NCBI GenBank assembly: GCA_028015205.1
Contig: CM051521.1
Span: 105,438,513-105,502,512 of the forward strand
Length of the DNA: 64,000 bases
Direction of reading: 5' to 3'
Source of the DNA: Mytilisepta virgata
Taxonomy: Eukaryota; Mollusca; Bivalvia; Mytilida; Mytilidae
The number at the start of each line of letters is the position of its first letter. Within the stretch, counting starts at the first letter, position 1. This document shows, piece after piece, positions 25,401-37,400 of this stretch. A program made the translations under genes and the position numbers. The notes beneath the pieces are model-generated. The model was not told where the DNA came from. It saw only the letters and a list, made by a program, of their open reading frames with translations, and searched no databases.

Positions 25401-28400
25401 TTGCATAAAAACATTTATAAAACAAATTAAAAGACTTGACAAAAATGAAAAGATGTTTCAGTTCTGAAAATGATGAAAAACGCCGATCTCATAACGACCA
25501 CAACTTGGACTTTGTTGCCAAAATGTCCGTGTGTATAATATAGTAGAACAAAGTTTTTTTCCTCGAGCTTGAAAAGGGGTGTGTATAATCTATGACTGCA
25601 TATTATCTACAACTGAAAATGGTATTCTATTCATGTTGGGACCATTGTTCCAATGTTGCCTTGGAGGTGTAGTACCCAAGACCATGGCACAGTAATTCCT
25701 GGGGCAGCAGTTCATTATAATTTTATGTGTGGTGAAAATTTGCAGGAAATTAAGTGACATGACTACTGTTTATGGCAACATTTGGCAAGTCTACAGGGAA
25801 TGACCAATCAAAGTGTACAATATTTGCATGTTGTTAACTAGATAGTTTACTATATTTGCATGTTCGTTGTTAACTAGATAATCGTACATTTTGCCATTTA
25901 CAGATGTAGATGTAGCAAATTTTATATTGATATAATATTGATAGTATCATATAGCTCCTTACATTGTTATAAATGGATTATCAGATTTCTCCAATCGAGA
26001 TAGTTAAATTACAGAATTTTAAGCACTTGGCGGGTGCTTAAATTTCCGTAATATAAGTATCGATATATATTTTCATCCCACCGATTAAAGACGTCAAGAT
26101 TAGGAGAAAAAATATTTTAAAATAAATATTATAGTAAATGTATTGCTTACATGTATATGAAAATAATACTCTGATCGACAGAAGTTCTGCTCTTCAATTC
26201 CATTAAAATAATGAATAGTATAACTTGTTTTTAGAATTTGAATTTTTGATGAATAAACAGTCATAGTTATTATGTTTACATTGATGAGAACTTGTTAATC
26301 ATATAAAACTTAGTTTTTTTGTTGCTTTAATGGACAATATAAATGTAGACACAACACTATTTTAAAGAACTTTATTTTCAGTGATGTTGTACATTATGAT
26401 GAATTTCTGTCTCTACCTTGTGAAAATGTATGTAAATTGATCTCAAGCGACAGACTTACTGTAGTTTCTGAAGAACAGGTAACTTAAATATTTTGTACAA
26501 GATTTTTCACTGAATTCATTAAAGTTTATTAGTCTGGGACTCAGTGAAGTGGCGGGGAAAATGTTTTGCTGTTTGCCATGTCTGTGCAATGTCCAGGATA
26601 ATCTCAGCAACCACAAAACCTTGAAACTTAACAGTATTAATGTAGATTGTGCTGTATGTTTCAGAATTTTCTATATTTAGTCAAAACCCAAAATTGTGGG
26701 CTAAAATAAATTTCATGATATTGTGTAAATAAGTGACCATTAGGGATAGAAACTTGAAACTCACATTATATACATATACATTGTATGTCAATGTGACCAA
26801 CATAGGATCATGCAATTGGATATATGTCGTTTATAGCACTATATAAAAGTTTGATGGTTTTGAACTTTTGATATTTACCCTTAGGGCATATATACAGTTA
26901 AAAATGTATTTTGAGATATCCAGTAACTAATGAAATCTTCGAAGGTACTAAAGACTGAAAGTTGAAACTTGAACACAAGTAACATTATAATTGCAAACTT
27001 GACCTGTAATCCTTGGGGCATTATCCTTAATGGGTTCAAAAATAGAAAAAATGATTGTCTTTGGTCTGCTCTTTCTCCTTTTGGATCATAAAAAGTATTA
27101 CCTGTATAAGAAAATACTATAAAAGTTGTCTGTGCCAATGGTTTCAAAATTTTGATATCTGCAATGTGACGAGAATTATGGACAAAAAAATATTTTCACC
27201 TTATCCAGTATCCAGAAAATTGCAGATTGAATCACAGGTCCCATGCTGAAACTGATTTTGACTGATAGATGGTGACACAAGATTACAGAATTCCATTATC
27301 TGACTGATAATGACTTCATACATGTATGTGTTATATTGACCTTGTCTTTATGAATGGTGACCTGCAATATTTTGGTATGATGAATAATTAGTAACACTTC
27401 ATAAGTTCATATTGTACCTGGTATAGATGCCAACCTCAGTCTATTTTTATGAGGCAATATAGAAACATCTTGGTAGAAACACTTTATTATGGACCTGTAG
27501 AATGTAGATATAAACAATGAATTTAGACACTATATGTAGTATTCAATAAAAATCAATGATGTTGAAAGATATTTTGACTTTCTTTAATAATATATCCATT
27601 GAAAGAATATGAATAAATACACCTGATGAATTTATAAGTCTATCATTAATATCAATATTTATATTTTCAAATATTATATATTAAACCATGTTTTTTTCTA
27701 GGTATATGAGGCTGTTATATCATGGGTCCAACATGACATATCAAATCGGGAACAGTGTTTATCAGAACTCTTAGAAAATGTGAGATTTCCTCTAATGACA
27801 CAGGATTATCTTGTTCAGAAGGTAGAGGAAGAACAGATGATAAAAACTAGTAGTCGATGTAAAGACTTTCTTATAGAAGCTATGAAATATCATCTGTTAA
27901 AAACAGACCAAAAAGCTATATTTAAAACACCAAGAACATCACCTAGAACTCCATTAGGTTTACCAAAGGTAATAACTAACATTTTATTGTTATATTTTCC
28001 ACAGCACACAGTAGAACAAGATCTTATTTTCATGTTATATGTAAGATCTTGATCACAATGTTTTTTAGTCAATTTGAAAAGAACATTTAGGTTAATGTCT
28101 TATTAAAGTATACTCGGTATCCTTACATTTTAATATGTATAGTAAATTACTAGCATAAAATTTATGTAACTTTCTTTATCATATGTTGCTTTGTGTTGTG
28201 CAGCATTATACATACAGTCCCACAGAGCTTCATGGTCAAATTAACCAAAGGGGGGGGGGGGGGGGGGGGGTCAGTATGAAGCTTCTTTATATACTGTAAA
28301 TTTATTAATAAATATTTGAAACTGTGAACACTAAAATGATTAAGACCTGCATTTTAATTTATGCTTCTGGTACGGTTACAACATCTTCAAGAATCACGTT

Positions 28401-31400
28401 TATAATATATTGCACAATGATATGTGAATGCAATAATTTCATTTTGATTACACTAGATTATTTCCAAATAACACAGTCAAAATAGTTGTTGCGGCTTGTG
28501 TTGTGTTTGATACAGTAGTAAAATTATTCAACAGAAACAATCATTTAATGACTGTACATGTAAATTGTTAATGCAAATAGGTATTAAGATATTATCCATT
28601 GCTACAAAGATCTCATTATAGACTGGAATGTACTTAATTCAAAAATTGTAAAATGGTAGTGTGTTTGGGTATGTACACATACAAAGAATGGTTAACATTT
28701 CAGTCAGGACTCTGGTGACCTTGAGAAAGGATGAGAACTGTAAATGAAGTAGAGGTTAGGTTTTATGAACAGCAAAAGTGTGTACTCAAGCAATTTGTGT
28801 CTATGTCAGAGTATGTTCACTTATTGTACCAATATGCAGTTTTCTGTGAGAAAGTTTGGTCTGTTTGTATAAAGCTGTTTTGTAAATGCAGAGAGGGTAC
28901 TGAATGTTTTTAAATTAGCCTAGAGAAGAAAAGAAGATATATCTACACAATACAAACACATTTTGTTTGCATATTGATATTTTACAACTTGCAATTGCTC
29001 CTCCTTTTTGTCTTTCCACTTATCCTTGTCGGTCTCAGAACAAGAATTCACTTCTATCATTTTCAGGAGTCCTGAGTTATGTTAAAAAGCATACATACAT
29101 TTCTCTCACATTACAAGTGGTTGAAGACAATTTTTATTGGTGTAAGGTACCCATGTGGAATATCTGTCTTACATCATGAGACTCAACGTAACATCACAGT
29201 ACATTTTGTCAATGTCATAATGTCAAAACATCAAGAAAAGATCAACTTTCCTGGATTTGGACAAAATATTTAAAAAAGAGGTTGCTTATGAATAGAAAAC
29301 TTAAATGAATTTCATTATGTCCCCCGCAAACAAAGTTTATGGGGGTATATAGGTTTCAGTCTGTCTGTCCGTACGTCTGTCTGAAATAACGTTGTCCACA
29401 ACTCCTTCTACAATATTTGCATGATTCTCATGAAACTTTATGGAGTGTTAGATCACATTATGGAGATGTGCATTTTGTCAGGAATTTCTGTTTGGAGAAG
29501 AAATGTAAATGATATGGCTGTTTGGACTTTGGCATTTTTTAACAAAACTTCGTTCCATGGGTTGTCCGAAACTCCTCCTACATTACTTGCATTATTTCAT
29601 GAAACTTTATGGAGTGTTAGATCACATTATGGAGATGTGCATATTGTAAGGATTTTCTGTTTGGGCGAGTTTTTTGAAAAATATGATGATTTGAACTTTG
29701 TGTAATCTTCAAAACAGACATGTTGCTGTGGGGAGGGGGGGGGGGGGAGATATTAGTCTCTTTCAGGACAGTTCTAGTTTAGAATTTAATTTCAAGTTTT
29801 AATTTTAGTATAAATTCTTTGGAAAATTTAATTTGATTTTTAGATGAAAAACTTGCACAAATTGTTTCACTGCACATAGTGTAGTAAATATACATGTATA
29901 TATATACATTTTGACAATAAAATTTGTGGGAAACTGCACTAACTGGAATTCTGTCCATAATTCTTAAAATTTTATATATACATATAATATTTGATCTAAA
30001 TTCACTAAATATTATTTCTCCTCAGGTATTACTAGTAATAGGAGGTCAGGCACCTAAAGCAATCAGAAGTGTAGAATGTTATGATTTTAAAGAAGAAAGA
30101 TGGTATCAGCTTGCAGAAATGCCATCACGGCGGTGTCGATGTGGTAAAATACTGTATATCTGTTTTCACTATTTTTATGAGTATAATTTTCTACTAAAGC
30201 AATTGAAACTATAATTCTTATAAAATAGATATTTTTATATTAGAAAACATCTAAGTTAGTAAATCTACCTTGAGTGAGAAATAGCAGAAATGTCAATTTT
30301 CTCATTTATAGCAAAAATTTATCTTTTTATGTATTTTATGTTGTGTTTTGGAGACAATATTGAATGTTGTTAAATTTAAATAAAGAAAAATCAAATAAAC
30401 TTCAGTACCAGTTTCACATCATCTGTGTAAAAAATAATTTTAGTATTTGATGATTGTGTAAATTAATAAAAAAATATTACTGAATAGTCTGGAGTTACTC
30501 AGATAATGTAACTTACATATTTGTATCATATTTCATGGGTTCCAGTCCCTAGTATATTATACAAACCATGGACATGTAAAAGTATATAACACAGAGAATT
30601 GTATAAAAATATTTCTCATATTCTTGATGTGTTTAATTGGTGGGATTAAAATACATAATATTTTTAACCACTTCCTGGTGATTAATTTTCCACGTGGGAA
30701 TTACCGCCGTTTTTAGCTCACCTGTCCTAAAAGGACGTGAGCTTTTGCCATCACATGGCATCCGTTGTCCGTCGTAAACTTTTTAGCTCACCTGGCTATG
30801 CCAGGGTGAGCTTTTGCCATCACTTTGCGTCCGGCGTCCGTCGTCCGTCGTCCGTCGTCCGTCCGTCGTCCGTAAACTTTTCATTCAAAGATCTTCTCCT
30901 CTGAAACCACTGGGTCAATCCAAACCAAACTTGGTCACAATAGTCCTTGGGTGGCCCCCTTTCAAAATTGTGTCGCTCATGTTCATACCTCATCCAAGAT
31001 GGCCGCCAGCGGGGATCATAATTTAACATTGGACCCTATGGGATAAAACATTCAAAGATCTTCTCCTCTGAAAGTACTAGGCCAATTGGAACCAAACTTA
31101 ATCACATGAGTCCTTGGGTGGTACCCTTCAAAAGTGGTGTTGCTCACATCCGTATCCTATCCAAGATGGCCGCCAGCGGGGCCACAAGCGTTTCAAATTC
31201 TTTTGTCTTTACATTGCAACTCTTATACAAAGAAAGATAACTCTAACTCAAAATTTGGCATTAGTGAAATAAAAATTTCTAATGTCTGATGGAATATTTA
31301 ATATATATCTGATTTTGATGGGTTTTAATTTCAGCAGTATATATAACCTAGATTATAGGGGGAACCCCTGCCCGATTTTTTTTTTGAAAGGTGGTCTGAA

Positions 31401-34400
31401 ATTGTAATGGATAGCAGAAGTTTTGGTTCTCATAGAAACTAATTTCAGGTCTTACTTGGCTACAACGGTCTACTTTAAAAATTGTGTCTCTTGGGTCCGT
31501 AGCCAATCCAAGATGGCCACCAGAGGGGACCAAATTTTAACATTGGACCCTATGGTAAAACATTCAAAAATCTTATCATCAGATATAACTGGGCAATTGG
31601 AACTAAACTTGGTCATAATAAACCTTGGGTGGCCCTGTTTAAAAAATTGTGTTGCTTAGGGTTGTACTTAATCAAAAATGGGTGCCAGCGGGGACCATAG
31701 TTTAATATTTGACCTATGGGAAAAGTTTTAAATTCTTCTGCTGAGACTGGAAATACTTGGCCAATTGAAACCAAACTGGTCACCTTCAAAAATTGTGTGG
31801 CTTTGATGTGGGCCATGTCCCAGGTGAGCGATACAGGCTCTTGAGAGCCTCTTGTTCAAAGATCTTCTCCTCTTAAACCACTGAACCAGTTACAGCCATA
31901 CTTAGTCTGAATGGTCTTAAGGGTATCTAGAATAAAGTTTGTGTTTTATTTTCTTGTCTGTTGAGAAACATGCTCGCCATTGCTAAAAATAGAACATAGG
32001 GCATAAACTGCAGTTTTTTTAGGAAAATTTGTAGTTTTAGGTTGCCATCTTGAATATTATTATAGATAAAGACAAACTATAAACAGCAAAAATGTTCAGC
32101 AAAGTAAGATCTACAAATAAGTCAACATGACAAAAAGCGTCAATTGACCCCTTATAGGAGTTTTTGCCCTTGAAAGATTAGTTACATGTAAACAGAAAAT
32201 AATGGTCTGACATATTGTCACAGATGTTTAGACTATAACTTAATATAAATTAAATGGTAGCTGTACAAGTAAAATGGAGGGTCAAGGGTCAAGGTCATTT
32301 TAAAATTCCATAGCAACCGATGAAAAAGTCCCTAGCAATGGATGAAAAAGTCCCTAGCAACCATACATGTATATATTTGAGTTAAGGACCTTATAATTTA
32401 CCCATACAAGTAAAAAAGAAAGGTCAAGGTAATTGAAAATGTCCATAGCAACCGATGATAACCATATGTATTTGGGTTCAGGACCCTACAATTTACCTAT
32501 TGTAGTCAAAATGGAAGCTTAAGAGTCAGTGCCATTGAAAAAGTCCATAGCAACCAATGAGAAAGTTCCAAGCAACCATATCTGTTTGGGTTCAGGATTC
32601 TATATTTTAGCTGTACAGGTTAATATTAAGGAGAAAATTGTGACGGTATACATTAAATAGCAAAAATAGTCATTGATGCAGGATCTACACAAAATATAAC
32701 AGGTGAGCGATTCAGGCTCTTGGGAGCCTCTTGTTTTCTAGTTATTGGAATGATAAACTAGAGAAGTCCCGAAATAACATCTATGTAAATGAACTACATA
32801 GCAAAAGCTTGTGTGTTGAAAATCGAAAATTTAACTACATGTATCTTGGGTGGAAAAATTCCATACCTGAAGAAGAATCTATATATCTTTAATAGAAATT
32901 AATCTACAGTAAAATATTAACAAAAATTTGTGTTCAAAGAACATAATGTGAACTGAATTTTATATTGTTTGTATTATTTATATATTATTCATCCAGATTT
33001 GACTTTATTAATTACTTTTTTAAAGGTGTAGCTGTGGTAAATGGTTTAGTCCATGCCGTTGGAGGATTTAATGGTAGTTTACGCGTACGGACAGTAGATG
33101 TTTATGACCCTGTGAAAGATACCTGGACAGCATGTCCCAGTATGGAAGCCAGACGTAGTACACTGGGAGTGTCAGTTCTAAATGGTCTCATATATGCTGT
33201 TGGTGGTTTTGATGGATCTTCAGGTAGAATTCAGACTAGTTATTTCATTTAAAAGGAAACATCAGCTGTATACATCAGATACATTCCTCCTGAATAACTT
33301 AAGTATGCTCAAACAAAATCAAGTGTTATAAAAAACAATGATTAGAAAACATCTGGTGTATTACATGATGAGATTACTGATGTTATGGTTAAGTTACAGC
33401 TGAGAGATTACTGATCTTATGGTTAAGTTACAGCTGAGTGTTTTAATGTTAGAGGTGTTTAATGTATTATATGATGAGATTACTGATGTTATGGTTAAAT
33501 TACAGCTGAGTGTTTTAATGTTAGAGGTGTTAAATGTATTATATGATGAAATTACTGATGTTATGGTTAAATTACAGCTGAGTGTTTTAATGTTAGAGGT
33601 GTTTAATGGAGAATAACTTATATATCTACATGTAACATGAGATTGCCTATGTTTTAGGTTTAATTGAGTAGTATATAGATATCAGAGGTGTTTAATGGTG
33701 AACTAACAGTATATCTTATATGCAATTGCCAATGTTTTAGGTATAGAAACAACTGTGTGTTATGATATAAGGAACTCCAACTATCATGTTAATTTGCCAA
33801 ATGTTTCAGGTTTAGATACAGCAGAATGTTATGATATAAGAACCAGTGAGTGGAGAACTATATCCAACATGAGTACTAGGAGGAGCAGTGTTGGAGTGGG
33901 AGTAGTTAATGGTAGATCTCAGATTTTATTCAACTTGTTTAGATCCCTGTATTAGTAACACAATAGTACAAGCAAATCTTCACGAATTATATAAAGATAA
34001 ATGCATTCAAAGAAAGTCTTCAGTTTAGTGAATTGTCATTTGAATACTGATAATTTGCTTGTATATGAAATTGACAAGAAACACTTTGCATGTTGATGAT
34101 TTATAAAGTTTTTATTATTTAGAAATACAACAAAGTCTGAATTTAAAGTTTTTTACGTTTAGAATTTTAACTATCTTATATTGCAAAAATATACACCCAT
34201 CAAAGCATCACTTAATTTTAAAAATTGATTAAGTAATTCAGTTTTTGTTAATTTATATTGTTGCACTTGTGGACCTTTGTTTTCATATACCAGACAAAAT
34301 GTATTCTAAAATTTAGGTACATCACAATTCTGTTTTACGTTTAATATAATCTGATCAAGGTATGGGAAAATGAATTACATGTAATATGTTTTTTAGCTCA

Positions 34401-37400
34401 CAAAGGGCCATGTGAGCTATTGCCATCACGCGGCATCCGTCATCATTGTCTGCTGGTTTAACATGGGACTCTATGTGAAATTTACTTAAAGATGTTCTTG
34501 TCTTAAACCAATTGGCCAATTGGAACAAAAATTGGCTTCAGTGGTCTTTAAGTGGTCCTCTTTGGGAATTATTTCTGATGACCCCACCTGCCATCCAAGA
34601 TGGCTGCCACAGCCAAATATACCGGTAGTTAAATCTATGGGAAATTTACTAGTCTTAAACCACTGGACCAAATAGAACAACCCTTGGCAGCAATGGTCCT
34701 TTGTTGGTCGTCTTTCAGAATTGTATCCAATGACCCTGTCCGCCATTGAAGATGACTGCCAGTGCGGCGATAGTTTAACATAGGACCTAATGGGAAAAAA
34801 ATTACTGAAAGATCTTTGTGTTTGAAACCTGTGAGCCAGTTGGACGTTGACAGCAATGTTCTAAGCTGCTAGTCAAGATGGACATAGCCCAGGTGAGCGA
34901 TACGGGCTCATGGGAGCCTCTAGTTTTTTTGTTGAGATAAATAGCCTTGAAAAGTAACAGAACATATTGTTTATTCCCCCTTTATGACAATTATTACTTA
35001 CGCAGTTGATAGTCTTAGTATTGGAAGAATAGTGACTATTTCAAAAATTAGCTTTTAGATGTACACTAAACCAGATTTTCTTTCATCATTGTTTGAAACC
35101 ATCTGCCCTCTATACATGGCAACAGCCTCGGTGGTCTCTTGGTAGCATGCTCACCCTGAGTGCGGAAGGTCGCAGGTTCGATCCCCGGCCGGGTCAAACC
35201 AAAGACATTAAAATTGGTATTTGCTGCTTCTCCGCCAAGCACTCGGCATCTAGGAGTAAAAGCAAAGACTGGTCGGCTCGGAGTCAGTATAACGTGTCCG
35301 AATGAGGTGATATGTGTTCCTGCGGACAGTTACCTCGTAAGCTAGCACATTAAAAATCTGATTTAGCGTGTCGGTCTAGTACAAAGCAGGAATCATATTA
35401 ATTATCATATCAACATGTTCTCGCCTAATATGCACCTGGTTGCCACTGGATGTTAAACAATAATTCATCCATCCATCTATACATGGCCGAACTTATAACA
35501 AGATTTACTTTGGAGAACACAGCTAACAAAGAAACAGACTTTCTTTATCTTAAATATCATTTAGATACAAAATAATTTTGAAGTTTAAGGCTTATTTGAA
35601 TAGTTAACTGAATGGAATTAAGGTATTATCCATTTCAGACGACGTTTATATTTAATGGATGAATAACATCTATGTTTGTCCTGTTGCCTTAACAAGGAAC
35701 TCTAGCTTATACAAAATAAACTCTAAATTGTCAATGATTACCAAGATGTGTACCAGTAAATGCAAATTAGAATACTTTGAAAGCTAGATGTGGATATAGA
35801 TCTCTGAAGCATATGAATATGCATCGAAAAATTAATTGTCAAATCAATTATATTATTACATAGTAATAAATATTTTCCTATTAATTTCAATAGAAAACGA
35901 ATGTGCAATGAAATAAACTAATTGCATCTTCTTCTGTTTACAGAAATTAAAATTGTGTAAACGAGATAGAGTCGAAGATTGTCTGTTGTTTCTAAAAAGA
36001 AACAAACACCCGAAAATAGAGTAGCTTTGAGCTAATTTTAAGTATGATGTAAACGAGAACAAATTTGAGGATTTTATATTAACTCATAATACTTACGTAA
36101 TTGGAAAAATTACCTTTGGATTATCTCCCCTTAAAGTATTCACACCGCCGATAGCGCTTTAAATTAAAGCGCTCAGGTGTATCAACTCCCAATACGCATG
36201 CGTGGTTCCCCAGTCTTCTTCTTCGGCGAAAAGTGTTCACACGCTTTATTTTATTCTCGTGGAATTATTCTATTGTTGAACTTTTTCGACTTATTTATTT
36301 TGAAGTTTATTTATTAATGCTTTGAATGTTAACATGGCGGAAGCTTTTATAACAGCTATTACTTCGGGAAATGAAGAGTCAGAAAATTCTCCCAAAGCGA
36401 CACCGTCGCGCTCTGATAAACACGAAAAGTCGGCAGCAAAATCTAGCGGAAGTAGGAAAAAGACGGCAAATAAATCAACCAGAAAGTCCGCAGGTGCTTG
36501 TTCTAAGGATATTTCTAAGGATGCAGAGCCTAATGTAACGTCAGGTTTGTCGGTATCGATTGAAAATGATCTTCGGGCCGAAATTTCCAGTGTGAAAGAG
36601 TCGGTAGACTCGGTCACCGAGCAAATGAGCAGATTTTTACCCCTCATGCAAACGTTTTTGGAAAAAAATGTCACACACTCAAATCCAGAAATTGCGACGT
36701 CAGGTGGGCAGAAAGAATCAAACAAAGAAATTGCCACATCAGGTGGGCAGAATATTTCTTCAAAATCCAGAGATATTGCCACGTCGAGTGGGCAGAATAT
36801 TATCTCGAATGAAAATGAAAATCATAACAATGAGGTTGATGACTTAGTTTCGCTACAACCAAATAGAGACGAAAGACGTGTTCTAGATTTGGACATTGAT
36901 TCGGACAACGAATCATTAGGTTCCTCAATCAGTACTGTAAACAGGAACAACCGTTTTCAGAGGTACACATTATTAGATAAAGATGTAAATGAACAGTCTG
37001 AAAATGAAAATAAGAACTTACTGACAAATCTTTTTGGTGAAGATGCTCAGACAAAACCAAACAAGATTGAATCTGGTTTGGTGTTAGATCAGAGTCAAAT
37101 AAACAATTTAAATGAAAGCTGGCACTGTGATTTTCCACTGTCATTATCAGCTTACAAAGAAGAATATAGGGTTAATTTTCATGTAAGTGACAAATCATCA
37201 GAAATGCTTGATTTGCCCAAACTTGATGACATTACCCAGACTTTATTATGCAAACGGCATGGAAATAAGGCTGGCAAGGCACGTCACAATAAACTTTATT
37301 CTCAACCAGAAAAAACTTATGAGAATATGGCCTTTAAAGGTCAGTCAGCGGCACGAATGGGGCTGATTATTACCGCTTATATGCAACAAGCTTTAGGCTC

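Noticed and set aside
33419..33616. Small protein with three 24-residue repeats
   Set aside because: It is the translation of a 72-bp intronic minisatellite between two confirmed Kelch exons.
35121..35200. tRNA gene
   Set aside because: The head matches tRNA promoter boxes but continues into a 355-bp SINE with a 12-bp target duplication.
36055..36070. Target-site duplication of the DIRS element
   Set aside because: The matching word is inside the right end and is not beyond it, so it is junction homology and not a duplication; DIRS elements usually make none.
36291..36782. 163-codon open frame antisense to the DIRS gag
   Set aside because: It is the complement of a well-supported gag frame; composition and lack of domain pattern mark it as a shadow.
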